Of a DNA stretch of 64,000 nucleotides, positions 8,347 to 17,602 are shown in pieces. Source of the DNA: an uncultured Gammaproteobacteria bacterium (lineage in GTDB: Bacteria > Pseudomonadota > Gammaproteobacteria > Arenicellales > JAANXG01). How positions within the stretch are numbered: position 1 is the first letter of the stretch; the number at the start of each line of letters is the position of its first letter. The position numbers and the translations under genes are program-made. Location: contig CAMYJT010000008.1 of assembly GCA_947258785.1 (NCBI GenBank), positions 62,001-126,000 of the forward strand. The letters are read 5' to 3'. Under the pieces are notes generated by a model. The model was not told where the DNA came from. It saw nothing but the letters and a program-made list of their open reading frames with translations, and did not search any database.

Positions 8347-9747
8347 TTAACGCGGCAGCGTCAGTCTGGCGATTAAACCTCCTTCCGGGCGGTTTCTGAG
8401 GTCTACGTCGCCTCCGTGCGCACGGGCAATGCTTCGGGCAATACTGAGACCGAGTCCACTGCCGCCTGTGTGCTGGCTACGCGACGCCTCAAGACGATAG
8501 AAGGGGGAAAAAACCTCTTCCAGCATCTCTTCCGGTATGCCGGGGCCTTCGTCCTCAATCGTTACGACAACTTGCTGTTCTCCATCCTCCACAGAAATCG
8601 TGGCCTGCGTGCCGTAGCGTACGGCGTTTTCCACCAAATTGCTCACGCAGCGCTTCAGCGCCAGCGGTTTGCCGTTATAGGGTTTGTCCACACTGCCTTG
8701 CAGCTCGACTCGCCCACCCGACTCGTTCATGTTGTTTTGTATGCTCTCCAGCAGAGCCATTAAATCCAGCTTCTGGTTTGGTTCCTTGTTCCCAGTGCCA
8801 CGCATAAAGTCCAAAGTCGCCCCCACCATAGACTCCATGTCGTCCAAATCATTTTGAATCTTCGATCTCAGTTCCCGGTTTTCCAGCAGGTCGCTCCTCA
8901 GTCTCAAGCGTGTAAGGGGGGTTTTCAAGTCGTGGGACACCGCCGCCAAAATGCGGGCGCGATCCTCAATATAGTTTTGCAAACGCCGCTGCATAGTGTT
9001 GAACGAGTTCGCGGTCTCGGCCACTTCTGAGGGACCGTTGATCGTCAGCGGCTCATGGTGGATATCCTTGCCGAGCGCTTCGGCCGCATGCCGCAGCCTC
9101 CGCAGTGGATTGACGCTCCACCGAACGGCCAGCAAAGACAGGAGAATGACAGTAACCAGCAAAATGCCGAGTATCGCCAGCAGTGTAGCGGGCCAGTCGA
9201 ATAATTCATCAGGCACCTGACGCTCGAATCGCACCCACACCCCGTCCCGCAGTTGCACCCGGATATCGAAGACACGGACCATTGTCTGCATACCATGCAT
9301 GTACGCCCAGGGACCGGACATACCACGACCCATGGCATGCCGCCGATGCATTTCGGGCATGCCGTCGGAAATAAGCCCGCCCTCGAGAGACACTTCGATT
9401 GTCGGTATATCCGGCAGGTGACGAACAAGTTGGGCGCGGACTAGACGCGCCGCAGCACTCGTAGCGGAATCCATGCCTTCCGAGCCTGTGGTTGGCCTGA
9501 CCAGTGTAATACGTGTGTCCGCACTACTGAGCAGCGGTAACAAGCGTTGGCGTTCGGCCGGACTTACGGAGTCCAGAAGCCGGACAATCCCGACCGTACG
9601 CATGATCAGGTGCGACTGGACCGATTGGTACAGCGCTTGCCCGCGGTCCCGCAGCAAGACGAGGGCGGACAGAAGCTGCGCCAGCACCAGTCCGGTGAGC
9701 AGCACCAGAACCAACCTGCCAAACAGTGAACGGGGGAGCAGACGCAT
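8347..9747 (-). CDS. Sensor histidine kinase with Met/His-rich periplasmic loop
   Basis: A 466-residue EnvZ/CpxA-type kinase: membrane segment at about 10-32, periplasmic domain 33-182, second membrane segment 184-208, HAMP 208-262, HisKA with phosphoacceptor His 272 in SHDLKTPLTRLRLR, and HATPase with NLVENAVRYG, EDEGPGIP and GGSGLGLSI. Residues 130-156 hold seven Met and four His (for example MPEMHRRHAMGRGM), the kind of soft-metal ligand cluster seen in copper or silver proteins. It lies 8 bases after the response regulator and the pair diverges from a Met-rich Spy-like gene. I infer a sensor for copper or envelope stress. Confidence 0.92.
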   Translation of the reverse strand: MRLLPRSLFGRLVLVLLTGLVLAQLLSALVLLRDRGQALYQSVQSHLIMRTVGIVRLLDSVSPAERQRLLPLLSSADTRITLVRPTTGSEGMDSATSAAARLVRAQLVRHLPDIPTIEVSLEGGLISDGMPEMHRRHAMGRGMSGPWAYMHGMQTMVRVFDIRVQLRDGVWVRFERQVPDELFDWPATLLAILGILLVTVILLSLLAVRWSVNPLRRLRHAAEALGKDIHHEPLTINGPSEVAETANSFNTMQRRLQNYIEDRARILAAVSHDLKTPLTRLRLRSDLLENRELRSKIQNDLDDMESMVGATLDFMRGTGNKEPNQKLDLMALLESIQNNMNESGGRVELQGSVDKPYNGKPLALKRCVSNLVENAVRYGTQATISVEDGEQQVVVTIEDEGPGIPEEMLEEVFSPFYRLEASRSQHTGGSGLGLSIARSIARAHGGDVDLRNRPEGGLIARLTLPR

Positions 9748-9755
9748 AGTCGGGA

Positions 9756-10490
9756 TCAGGCGCGTTTATTGCTGCTTGACACCTTACTGGCCAGCAGGTA
9801 ACCGCGGCCGCGAATCGTTTTGATCAGCACCGGCTGCTTGGCATCGTCTCCCAGGTGCTTTCGCAACCGGCCGATCAGCACGTCGATGCTGCGGTCAAAG
9901 GGCCCAGCCTCCCGGCCTTGTGTAAGATCAAGGAGCTGATCGCGGTTGAGGATGCGGTTCGGATGGGTGAGGAGTACCTGCAGCAGCCGATACTCCGCAT
10001 GGCTCAGTGTTATCACCACGCCCTCCGGCGAGGTTAGGAGCTGAGTATGGGTGTCCAGAGACCAGCCTTCGAAGACGATGCGGTCGGCGGCGTCGATCAA
10101 GGATTCGGGAGGCAGATCACGCACCCGCCGGAGCACCACCTTGATCCGCGCCAGCAGTTCGCGGGCGCTGAATGGCTTAGGCAGGTAATCGTCGGCACCC
10201 ATTTCCAGGCCCAGCACCCGATCCATCTCATCGCCACGGGCGGTAAGCATAATGACCGGGATTTTCGAACGTGCGCGCAGCGTCCGACAAAGCTCCAGGC
10301 CATCAGCACCGGGAAGCATGACATCAAGGACAATGAGATCGACTTGCGACGCCTCGAGGCTCTGCCACATCTGATTACCGTCACCGGCGGCGGTGACCCG
10401 GAAACCATATTTCTCGAGATAAGTACCGAGCAGGCTCCGGATCTCCGGATCGTCATCGACTATCAGGATGTGATCTTCGGCGGCTTTCAT
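9756..10490 (-). CDS. OmpR/PhoB-family response regulator
   Basis: A 244-residue regulator. The receiver domain (6-120) has acidic residues VDDDPE, phosphoacceptor Asp 56 in IVLDVMLPGADG, the conserved Thr in MLTARGD and Lys in LPKPFSARELLAR. The winged-helix DNA-binding domain (about 140-235) ends in RSIDVLIGRLRKHLGDD and IKTIRGRGYLL. It is first in an operon with the kinase at 8347 and divergent from the Spy-like gene at 10681, with a 190-base shared regulatory region. It probably controls that gene and itself. Confidence 0.94.
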   Translation of the reverse strand: MKAAEDHILIVDDDPEIRSLLGTYLEKYGFRVTAAGDGNQMWQSLEASQVDLIVLDVMLPGADGLELCRTLRARSKIPVIMLTARGDEMDRVLGLEMGADDYLPKPFSARELLARIKVVLRRVRDLPPESLIDAADRIVFEGWSLDTHTQLLTSPEGVVITLSHAEYRLLQVLLTHPNRILNRDQLLDLTQGREAGPFDRSIDVLIGRLRKHLGDDAKQPVLIKTIRGRGYLLASKVSSSNKRA

Positions 10491-10545
10491 AGCGCGTACT
10501 GTACGGCCGACAGAGCCGACATGTAGAACCGGGATGGTAACACTA

Positions 10546-10612
10546 TGTAAGTCGTGTGGCGTTTATTACAGAAGCTTACAAAACTCTGCGTTATGGACAT
10601 CAACCGCTTACA
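10546..10612. promoter_or_regulatory. Candidate response-regulator sites (TTACA direct repeats)
   Basis: In the divergent region, TTACA occurs at 10566-10570 and 10576-10580, exactly 10 bp apart (one helical turn), as OmpR-family dimers usually require. Another GCTTACA is at 10606-10612 and an inverted TGTAA is at 10546-10550. The likely binder is the regulator at 9756. This is pattern reading only. Confidence 0.45.
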
Positions 10613-10680
10613 CCCAGGCGCTTTAATATGGAGGCAAGTTGAAAGACTCAACCTTAAGTTACTGACACAGGAGAATACCT

Positions 10681-11253
10681 ATGCGAAGCAAAACCAAACA
10701 ACTTATCGGCGTCGTCACCGTAGCCGGTGCAATCCTGGGTGCCGGCAGCGCCGTATTCGCTCACGGTGGCTACGGCCCGGGCTGGACCGGCCCCGCTTGG
10801 AGTGGCCACCATGGCGCGATGGGCGCTTACGGAGGCATGCGCGGCCATTACCCGGGGCCCGGGGCCATGATGGGCGGTATGCCGGGAGGCATGATGCGGG
10901 GTATGCCGGGGGCCATGATGGGCGGCGACCCCGTTGCGGCCACCAGCGAACACCTGGCTGGTCTGAAACAAACTCTTGGGATTACCGCTGAGCAGGAATC
11001 CGTCTGGAACGCTTACGCGGACGCCAAGCGTGGCATGGCGAAGGTAATGTCGGACCACGGTCAGCGCATGCATGGCGCGGTCCGTGGCGGCATCGATACC
11101 GACCAGCACATCGAGATGATGCAGGAGGGAACCAAGCAGATGAACCAGCTGGCTACCGCGACGGGCAAACTTTACGCCGCGTTGAATCCGGATCAGAAGT
11201 CCGTATCGGATCAATGGCTAGGTGGACATGGAGGTCCGTGCCGGACCCAATAG
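10681..11253 (+). CDS. Met-rich Spy/CpxP-like periplasmic protein
   Basis: A 190-residue exported protein. A signal peptide (residues 1-27, ending AVFAHGG) is followed by a Gly/Met-rich stretch at about 55-82 (repeats like MMGGMPGGMMRGM) and then a helical domain with LKQTLGITAEQESVWNAYADA and LYAALNPDQK, the two LTxxQ-type motifs of the Spy/CpxP family. Spy-like proteins are periplasmic chaperones induced by envelope stress, and the Met-rich insert suggests copper or silver binding. AGGAG sits 9 bases before the ATG. It is divergent from the two-component system whose sensor is also Met-rich, so it is the probable target. A hairpin at 11314-11344 follows. Confidence 0.82.
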   Translation: MRSKTKQLIGVVTVAGAILGAGSAVFAHGGYGPGWTGPAWSGHHGAMGAYGGMRGHYPGPGAMMGGMPGGMMRGMPGAMMGGDPVAATSEHLAGLKQTLGITAEQESVWNAYADAKRGMAKVMSDHGQRMHGAVRGGIDTDQHIEMMQEGTKQMNQLATATGKLYAALNPDQKSVSDQWLGGHGGPCRTQ

Positions 11254-11313
11254 CTCCAGCGGTCGGCCGTTCCCTTGCCGGCCCGCCGGGCGTTTAGAAC
11301 AGACGCTGAACAT

Positions 11314-11344
11314 ATGGAGCCGGAGTGATTAGCTCCGGCCCCAT
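11314..11344 (+). terminator. Hairpin after Spy-like gene
   Basis: Arms ATGGAGCCGGAG (11314-11325) and CTCCGGCCCCAT (11333-11344) pair with one mismatch around a 7-base loop. There is no strong T-run, so it is a hairpin of the same style as 8231-8265 and may be a repeat rather than a classic terminator. Confidence 0.5.
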
Positions 11345-11440
11345 GCGTGCGTCAGTACATGTTCCATGGGGGACACTGTTACCGCCGGCACCATGAACCC
11401 GCTACGGCGGCGGTGTGCCGGTGCCAAGACAAATGTCGGG

Positions 11441-11956
11441 TTAACGCTGCCTTGTTTCGTATTGCTGATTACGCTCTGCCCACAACGCGTAGACCTCATC
11501 CGGCCAGAGTGAGACCATCCAGTCTACGATATTCGACATCTCTGATTCGCTCAGCTTGTTCGCAAAAGGCGGCATCGTACGCCCACCGTTTTGAATCGTC
11601 TTCATCAACTGCCGCTTTGGATGATGCCAGGCGTGCGCGGTCCCATTCAACGGCGGTGGTGGAAAATTACCATCGGCGTCGCGTTGGCGCCACTTGACCA
11701 CGCCCTCGGCACGAGGACCATGGCATTGCGCACAATGCGCCGCATACAATTTCGCCCCATTCATCACTTGCGTGAAATCCACGGGCCGCGGAGGTGTTGC
11801 TTTCGCCTTGGCGCCGGTGGCGGCTTCCACGGCTTGGTTGAGTTCGCCGGCCGCCAGTTGTTGAGGCGTTTGCAGATTCGGCGACGATGTGTCCGATTGA
11901 GCGTTGCCGCTGGCCACGAACAAAACTGGTATAACGAACAACAAGGAAATCCTCAT
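11441..11956 (-). CDS. Periplasmic monoheme cytochrome c
   Basis: A 171-residue exported cytochrome c: signal peptide MRISLLFVIPVLFVASGNAQ, a linker of about 50 residues with Ala/Gln, the heme site HCAQCHGPRAEG near residue 75, and the distal Met in GGRTMPPFANKLSESEMSNIVDWM. It resembles the 6170 cytochrome in AHAWHHPK and the Met loop. It stands alone, convergent with the Spy-like gene. Function is electron transfer to an unknown partner. Confidence 0.87.
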   Translation of the reverse strand: MRISLLFVIPVLFVASGNAQSDTSSPNLQTPQQLAAGELNQAVEAATGAKAKATPPRPVDFTQVMNGAKLYAAHCAQCHGPRAEGVVKWRQRDADGNFPPPPLNGTAHAWHHPKRQLMKTIQNGGRTMPPFANKLSESEMSNIVDWMVSLWPDEVYALWAERNQQYETRQR

Positions 11957-12055
11957 GACAGACTCAACACCTCTAGATTACTCGAAATGACAGATTTTTC
12001 GGATTGGCGTAGCCGCTCTAACATTGGCCCCAGCGCCCGAATCTGGATCCCGCCA

Positions 12056-13333
12056 TCATCGCGACGCGGTGGACCGCGCCGAATAGGGTATTCCCCGGAA
12101 ATGTATCGGTAGGAATTTTGCCCTGCTCTCATAGACGATCCGCCATTCACCGTCGGATTCCTTTCGCCAGTATTGGCGTTTTCTCGACCGTGTATTGAAG
12201 TTGCTGCTTCGATAGTCCTGCTTGAATGATACGACCCGCAAATCGGTCTCGCCGGGGTACTGAAACACGCTGATATCGCTGAGCTTAAGCTTGATGTAGG
12301 TCTTCTGCTTCGCCACCCGGCGCTTGTGCCGTGTCCAACGGTCATAATTCATGGTCTCATTACGAAATGATTTCGAATAGTGCCGCGCATAGCGCGCGGA
12401 ATCCCGGCTTTCCCAATCCTTCTTCCATTGCTCCACTCGCTTAAGAAAGGTCTGTCTGCGGCTCGCCATATCCCGAGCCGACAGCCAATTCACGCGGTTG
12501 GTGATGATTACCGGTGTCGTGCCCACGTCTACGGTATCGGACAGCAATGCAATGTCCCGGTTAGTCAACGCCAGGCACCCGTCGCTGGCAAACGGCGCCC
12601 GGTTGTAGGTGTCGGAAGGCACACCGTGCAGCCATATCCCATAACCGGTGCGTCCCAGGCGCCGGTCCCACTCATTGGGATAATTGATCGGCAGCGCCGC
12701 CGAACCGTACAGATCGGCGAGCTCGCGCGGATCCAGACGTGAAGTAATGAAGTAGACGCCGATCGGACTGCGCTGATCACCCTCTTTGGCTTTCAGCATG
12801 CCTCGCTTGCCTACCGATACAAAGTAGTCTCCGATTAAGAGCAGATTGTTCCCGTCGTTGGCGAAGACGTGGAGTCGGGACATCGAGGCGTCCACCAGAA
12901 TTACCTGCCGTTGGGACGCCGACAACTGGACCAGATATTCGGGCCACAGGCCCTGTACCAGCCGCGGCTCGCTGTCGCGATGTGCCAGCCGGCGTCGCAC
13001 CTCCTCGAGTAAGGGCGCAACATCTTTGTTGGCAGAGGCGTAATGCCCGCCGAACGACTGCATGGGATTGTCCTGAGCCTTCAACAGGTCCGCGTACACC
13101 AGCTGCGCCAGACGAAATGTTGAATTGCTTTCGGTCAAACGACGCGCCTTTTCGACGGCCGACGTGAGGCGTCCGGCACTCACGTCGTCAATTACTTCGA
13201 ACAAGGCCCGCTCATGATCGTCGATTTGCGCCGTGTCGAGGTAGATCGAACTTTGCGTTGCGTCTACGGCCGGAGCGATCCACAACGCCGCAACAATTAT
13301 CCAACTGAAACCGCTTCGTGAAAGCATACGCAT
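12056..13333 (-). CDS. L,D-transpeptidase (YkuD domain) with C-terminal NTF2-like domain
   Basis: About 425 residues. Signal peptide LSRSGFSWIIVAALWIAPAVDA, an N-terminal helical region, then a YkuD catalytic domain with YGIWLHG followed by SDGCLALTN, in which His and Cys are the catalytic pair of L,D-transpeptidases (3-3 peptidoglycan cross-links or lipoprotein attachment). The last 110 residues (ARHYSKSFRNETMNYDRW onward) resemble the NTF2-like domain often appended to these enzymes. The frame is open to 13597; ATGs at 13381, 13333 and 13327 are possible and none has a good ribosome binding site. I prefer 13333 because it places the signal peptide at the start. Confidence 0.85.
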   Translation of the reverse strand: MRMLSRSGFSWIIVAALWIAPAVDATQSSIYLDTAQIDDHERALFEVIDDVSAGRLTSAVEKARRLTESNSTFRLAQLVYADLLKAQDNPMQSFGGHYASANKDVAPLLEEVRRRLAHRDSEPRLVQGLWPEYLVQLSASQRQVILVDASMSRLHVFANDGNNLLLIGDYFVSVGKRGMLKAKEGDQRSPIGVYFITSRLDPRELADLYGSAALPINYPNEWDRRLGRTGYGIWLHGVPSDTYNRAPFASDGCLALTNRDIALLSDTVDVGTTPVIITNRVNWLSARDMASRRQTFLKRVEQWKKDWESRDSARYARHYSKSFRNETMNYDRWTRHKRRVAKQKTYIKLKLSDISVFQYPGETDLRVVSFKQDYRSSNFNTRSRKRQYWRKESDGEWRIVYESRAKFLPIHFRGIPYSARSTASR

Positions 13334-13705
13334 TAGCGCGCCACCAGGCCGGCCGGTCCCCGGCCACCGGGATTTCGACATACACGTTGCGGCATTGTTA
13401 CGCATTTCTCGAGCAGTCGGACCATGCACGCTATTATGTCCCGCGGGTGGCGGCTCGATCAATGCAAGCGGTTTGTCTTGCTCAAATATCACAGCCTTCG
13501 CCGAGGTTCGCGCTTGACCTGTGAGTGGCTGCAATGTTCTAGTGTGGTGCCAATATGGACGAGCGATGTTGCCTGCTGTGAAGGCCAATCGCCGCACTAG
13601 CCCGGCAAACCAGACCGGCGGCCGGACGCAGTGAACGGCGCTACTCCGAATTTGTGGTAACAGAGTCCCAGGTTGGGATTTTTTGTTCGATATTGAGGTG
13701 TCTCT
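13334..13705. other. Divergent intergenic region, nothing recognised
   Basis: About 370 bases between the L,D-transpeptidase and dsbC. The transpeptidase frame stays open to 13597 but reads without family resemblance. A short run of T at 13680-13688 precedes the dsbC ribosome binding site (GAGGTG, 13696-13701). I see no repeat or RNA gene. Confidence 0.4.
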
Positions 13706-14446
13706 ATGGATTACAAGAGGTTGATCGGATTGACCGGCTCGCTATACATGTTGTCCGTGACCGCCGTTGCGGACAGCGATGCGTTGGACCGGGTCTCAAA
13801 ATCGCTCACTGACCGGTTTCCCGGCGTCACAGTTGACAGCGTAACCGAGACGCCGGTCGCCGGCCTCTACCAGGTGAGCATCGGCGCTACGGTCATCTAC
13901 GTGTCCGGCGACGGAAGATACATGTTGCGGGGCAAGCTGATTGATCTGGCCACCGGCCGCGACCTGACCGAGTCCGTGTTTGCCGGGCTCCGGCTGGAAC
14001 AGCTGGCGGCGGTCCCCGAGAAGAAGATGATCATCTACGAGCCAAAAGGTGAGACCAAACACGGCATTACCACGTTCACAGACATCGACTGTCCGTACTG
14101 CCGGCGCATGCACAAGGAAATGCCGGTACTGAACGGCTCCGGCGTCCGCGTCCGCTATTTGTTGTATCCCCGCACCGGTGCGGGCTCGCTGTCCTACAAG
14201 AAGGCCGTCGCGGTCTGGTGCGCCGACAACCAACAAGCGGAGATGGACCTGGCGAAGGCCGGTCAAATGCCAACCATGCAGGAATGTGAAAACCCGGTGT
14301 CCGAACACATGGCGCTCGCCGAACGGCTCGGCTTATCCGGGACGCCGATGACCATCACCGATACCGGCGAGCGGATCATGGGTTACGTGCCGGCCGACGA
14401 ACTGGTGCGGCGCCTGGCGGCCGCTAAAGCGGCCGGGCCACGGTAG
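13706..14446 (+). CDS. dsbC: Thiol:disulfide isomerase DsbC
   Basis: A 246-residue periplasmic isomerase: signal peptide 1-22, N-terminal dimerisation domain (about 25-85, with VYVSGDGRYMLRGKLIDL), linker helix, then a thioredoxin-fold domain with the active site DCPYC (Cys 129 and 132) and cis-Pro in SGTPMTI. A second Cys pair (in WCADN and ECENP) matches the structural disulfide of DsbC. It reshuffles wrong disulfides in exported proteins and is kept reduced by DsbD; only the short CcdA (22670) is visible here as a possible electron donor. It is a natural partner for copper stress, which causes wrong disulfides, and lies next to copA. Confidence 0.93.
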   Translation: MDYKRLIGLTGSLYMLSVTAVADSDALDRVSKSLTDRFPGVTVDSVTETPVAGLYQVSIGATVIYVSGDGRYMLRGKLIDLATGRDLTESVFAGLRLEQLAAVPEKKMIIYEPKGETKHGITTFTDIDCPYCRRMHKEMPVLNGSGVRVRYLLYPRTGAGSLSYKKAVAVWCADNQQAEMDLAKAGQMPTMQECENPVSEHMALAERLGLSGTPMTITDTGERIMGYVPADELVRRLAAAKAAGPR

Positions 14447-14497
14447 TGGCTGTCGCGGCCGTTCGGAACCCGATCGCTTCCCGGAGTAGAGACTGAC

Positions 14498-14514
14498 AGG
14501 GCGGCGTTCGCCCT
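14498..14514. terminator. Short hairpin between dsbC and copA
   Basis: AGGGCG and CGCCCT pair around GCGTT between the convergent dsbC and copA genes and touch the copA stop. The stem is only 6 bp without a T-run, so it is a weak candidate. Confidence 0.35.
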
Positions 14515-16976
14515 CAGCCGTCCGAGCGATGCGGCATCTGCGGGGTGAACCCGCGCAGACGCAGGCTGTTGCTCACCACGAACAGGCTGGAAACACTCAT
14601 GGCGAAAGCGGCCAGCATCGGATTGAGCAGGAGCTTGATCAGCGGATACAGGGCGCCGGCCGCCACCGGGATCAACGCGACGTTGTAGGCGTAGGCCCAG
14701 AAAAAATTCAGCCGGATGGTTCGCAGCGTTCGCCGCGCCAGACCGATGGCATTGACGATCCCGCGTAGATCGCCGGACATCAGGATCACGTCCCCGGCCT
14801 CGATGGCGATATCGGTGCCGGTGCCGATGGCCACACCTACATCGGCCTGCGCCAACGCCGGCGCATCGTTGATGCCGTCGCCGACGAAGGCCACCCGCCA
14901 GCCGGCCTCCTGCAGGCGTTTAACCTCTTTAGCCTTCTGGTCCGGGAGCACTTCCGCGAGCACGCGGTCGATGCCCGTCTCACCGGCAATGGCCCGGGCG
15001 GTGCGTTCGTTGTCGCCGGTCAACATCGCCACCTCCAAACCGGTCTCGTGCAGGGCGCGGATCGCGTCGACGGAGCCTGCCTTGAGTGGGTCCGCCACCG
15101 CCAGCACAGCCGCCAGTCTGCCGTCAATCGCCGCATACAGAGGTGTTTTTGCCTGATCGGCCAACCGCTCGGCGAGGCTGCGGGTCGTATCGAGCGCAAT
15201 CCCCAGTTTCTGCATGTACCGATCCGCCCCGACCTGCACCCGGCGGCCGGCCACCGTGGCCGCCACGCCAAACCCGGGTTCCGCGCGCCCCTCGGCGGCC
15301 TTACCCCACTCGATGCCCCGCTCTCTGGCCGCGGCAACGATCGCCGCGGCAATGGGGTGCTCGCTCTGGTCCTCGACCGCCGCAACCAGCGCCAGCAACT
15401 CGTCCTCCTCTGTCTCGAAAGTGTGCAGATCGGTGAGTTCCGGCCGGCCCTTGGTCAGGGTGCCGGTCTTATCCAGGACCACTGTATCCACCCGCGCCAG
15501 GAGTTCCAGCGCAGTGCCCTGGCGAAACAGGGTGCCCATCTCGGCGCCCTTTCCGGTGCCGACCATGATGGCGGTCGGAGTGGCCAGACCCATGGCGCAG
15601 GGGCAGGCGATGACCAGTACGCTGACCGCCGCTACAAACGCGTAATTCAATGCCGGACTCGGGCCGATGAAACTCCAGATCATGAAGGTCAAGACCGCCA
15701 GCAGGATCACCACCGGCACGAACACCCCCGCGATGCGGTCGGCAAGCTGTTGAATCGGCGGTTTGGCGGCCTGGGCCTCCTCCACCATACGGATGATCTG
15801 GGCCAGTACGGTGTCCGCACCGACGCGTTCGGCGCGGAAGGTCAATACGCCGTTCTTGTTTATCGTCCCGCCCACCACCGCGGCGCCGGGTTGCTTCTCC
15901 ACCGGCACCGGTTCACCGGAAATCATCGATTCGTCGACAAAGCTGGCGCCGTCGACCACTTCGCCATCGACCGGAATGCGCTCCCCGGGGCGAGCCACCA
16001 CCATGTCGCCGGGTACAACCTGTTCGATGGGAACCTCGAGGGTCTCCCCACCCCGCGTCACCCGCGCGGTCTTGGCCTGCAGTTGCATCAGCTTCTTAAT
16101 GGCGGCCGAGGTGCGTCCTTTGGCCTTGGCCTCGAAAAACTTGCCGAGCAGTATGAGGGTGACGATCACGGCGGCGGCCTCGAAATATACGTTCGCCGTG
16201 CCCTCGGGAAACAGGCCGGGCACCATGATCGCCAACACCGAGTAACCGTATGCCGCCGACGTCCCCAACATCACCAGCGTGCTCATGCCCGGATTGAAGT
16301 GGCGCAGTTCCGCCCAGCCCTGACGGTAAAATCGACTCCCGGCGACGAACAGCACCGGAGTGGTGAGCGCCAGCTCGACCCAGCGCCAACCCGCCGCCGA
16401 CAGCACGCCGTGCATGGCCGCTGTCAGGCCGGGAAACAGCATGGGGGCCATGACTATAAACACCAGCGGTACGGTGAGGGCCGCCGCGAACACAAGGTCC
16501 TTGCGCAGCGCGAGCAACTCGGCGTCACGCGCGGGCCGTCCGGCGTCAGCCGATGCGTCGAGGTCAACGGGTTCGTAGCCGGCATCGCGGATGGCTGCGC
16601 CGATGTCCGCCGGCGACACGGCGTCCGGCAGATATTCGACACTCGCCTTCTCGGTGGCCAGATTGACGGCGGCGGACAACACGCCGTCGAGTTTTCGCAA
16701 CGCGCGCTCGACCCGGCCGACGCAGGAGGCGCAGGTCATGCCCTTGACACCCAGCTCGAGCGACGCACGAACCGGTTCGTAGCCGGCATCGTTGACGGCT
16801 TCGAGCAATGCTGCCACATTCGTCCCGTCGGTATTTACAAATACGCTGGCCTGCTCGGTTGCCAGATTGACCGCGGCCTGGGCAACGCCCGGTTGTTTCT
16901 TCAACGCCCGTTCCACCCTCGTCACGCAGGATGCGCAGGTCATACCCTGGACGCCAAAACGGATCTCTTTACTCAT
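14514..16976 (-). CDS. copA: Copper-exporting P1B-type ATPase CopA
   Basis: An 820-residue heavy-metal ATPase with two N-terminal HMA domains (each GMTCASC), eight membrane segments, the ion-binding motif [12 protein letters not shown], the actuator motif SGEPVPVEK, the phosphorylation site [11 protein letters not shown], the HP motif in SEHPIAAAI and the hinge [19 protein letters not shown] plus CASC domains indicate Cu(I) export to the periplasm. I chose the ATG at 16976 (MSKEIRF); an in-frame ATG at 17012 adds 12 unlikely residues. It is third in the copZ-csoR-copA unit, 76 bases after csoR. Confidence 0.95.
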   Translation of the reverse strand: MSKEIRFGVQGMTCASCVTRVERALKKQPGVAQAAVNLATEQASVFVNTDGTNVAALLEAVNDAGYEPVRASLELGVKGMTCASCVGRVERALRKLDGVLSAAVNLATEKASVEYLPDAVSPADIGAAIRDAGYEPVDLDASADAGRPARDAELLALRKDLVFAAALTVPLVFIVMAPMLFPGLTAAMHGVLSAAGWRWVELALTTPVLFVAGSRFYRQGWAELRHFNPGMSTLVMLGTSAAYGYSVLAIMVPGLFPEGTANVYFEAAAVIVTLILLGKFFEAKAKGRTSAAIKKLMQLQAKTARVTRGGETLEVPIEQVVPGDMVVARPGERIPVDGEVVDGASFVDESMISGEPVPVEKQPGAAVVGGTINKNGVLTFRAERVGADTVLAQIIRMVEEAQAAKPPIQQLADRIAGVFVPVVILLAVLTFMIWSFIGPSPALNYAFVAAVSVLVIACPCAMGLATPTAIMVGTGKGAEMGTLFRQGTALELLARVDTVVLDKTGTLTKGRPELTDLHTFETEEDELLALVAAVEDQSEHPIAAAIVAAARERGIEWGKAAEGRAEPGFGVAATVAGRRVQVGADRYMQKLGIALDTTRSLAERLADQAKTPLYAAIDGRLAAVLAVADPLKAGSVDAIRALHETGLEVAMLTGDNERTARAIAGETGIDRVLAEVLPDQKAKEVKRLQEAGWRVAFVGDGINDAPALAQADVGVAIGTGTDIAIEAGDVILMSGDLRGIVNAIGLARRTLRTIRLNFFWAYAYNVALIPVAAGALYPLIKLLLNPMLAAFAMSVSSLFVVSNSLRLRGFTPQMPHRSDG

Positions 16977-17052
16977 ATCAGTCAGCGGTTGCGAAAGTGG
17001 AGGCACCAGCACGGATCACGGCTGGGATTGTCCGGCGACGGGAGTTGCGTGC

Positions 17053-17346
17053 TCAACGGTATTTCAACACCTCCATCAGCTCGGCAACGATCTGGTCGGT
17101 GTCCCCGCGGTCCGCTGCAGTGACCACGTGATCCCTGAGATGACTGCGCAGCACCAATCCGCCCACCTTATCGAGGGCTCCCTGAACCGCCTTGATCTGT
17201 TTGAGCGCGTCGACGCAGTAGAGGGAATCGTCTTCCAGCATGCGTAATATTCCCTCGACGTGTCCCTTGATTGACAGCAAGCGCCGCCGGGCCTGCGCCC
17301 GGGTGCCCGCGTCCAGATGCAGACCGGCCACACAGCCGTCGTTCAC
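17053..17346 (-). CDS. csoR: CsoR/RcnR-family metal-sensing repressor (Cys-His-His set)
   Basis: A 97-residue all-helical DUF156 protein: RRRLLSIKGHVEGILRMLED, YCVDALKQIKAVQGALDKVG, LRSHLRDHV and EIVAELMEVL-type ending. The metal-ligand cysteine (YCVD) is followed 25 residues later by His (RSH), as in CsoR, but the third ligand four residues on is His (RDH), not Cys. Cys-His-His resembles RcnR, while the neighbours copZ and copA and the operator are typical of copper CsoR. Translation must start at the GTG at 17346, which overlaps the copZ stop as GTGA. It is a repressor released by metal. Confidence 0.9.
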   Translation of the reverse strand: MNDGCVAGLHLDAGTRAQARRRLLSIKGHVEGILRMLEDDSLYCVDALKQIKAVQGALDKVGGLVLRSHLRDHVVTAADRGDTDQIVAELMEVLKYR

Positions 17347-17546
17347 GCCTCGGCCTCTGCCTGATAGCCCTCCCCGGCGACCGCGGCGACCAGTGCCGCG
17401 GCATCCGCCCGGCCCTCGACGACCGCCAGATCGTGTTCGCGATCCACTTTCACCACCCGTTCGACACCGGCAACCGCCGCCAGCGCCTTTTGCACAGCCT
17501 GCTCGCAGTGGCCGCAGGTCATACCTGTCACTTTCAGTTTTATCAT
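17343..17546 (-). CDS. copZ: Copper chaperone CopZ-like HMA protein
   Basis: A 67-residue single HMA domain: MIKLKVTGMTCGHCEQAVQKAL with Cu(I) ligands in CGHC, then a ferredoxin-like fold ending GYQAEAEA. It would carry Cu(I) in the cytosol to CopA. The ATG at 17546 has GGAG 8 bases upstream; a longer frame to 17591 runs through the operator and is rejected. It is first in the operon, and its stop overlaps the csoR GTG. Confidence 0.9.
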   Translation of the reverse strand: MIKLKVTGMTCGHCEQAVQKALAAVAGVERVVKVDREHDLAVVEGRADAAALVAAVAGEGYQAEAEA

Positions 17547-17565
17547 GTCGGTGCTCCGCGTGCTG

Positions 17566-17587
17566 TCCCACCCCTCCTGGGGTGGGA
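17566..17587. promoter_or_regulatory. CsoR-type operator (GC-rich palindrome)
   Basis: TCCCACCCC (17566-17574), spacer TCCT, GGGGTGGGA (17579-17587) is a perfect 9-bp inverted repeat. It strongly resembles the known csoR operator of Mycobacterium tuberculosis, which has the same CCCACCCC/GGGGTGGG arms. It lies between the promoter and the copZ start, so bound CsoR would block the operon until copper releases it. Confidence 0.85.
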
Positions 17588-17602
17588 TCACTTATGAAAT
17601 TA

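Noticed and set aside
15048..17123. 691-codon plus-strand frame opposite copA
   Set aside because: It is antisense to a clear P-type ATPase and its Arg/His/Gln-rich translation has no domain.
17566..17587. Rho-independent terminator
   Set aside because: The GC palindrome lies between a consensus promoter and copZ and matches a CsoR operator better than a terminator.
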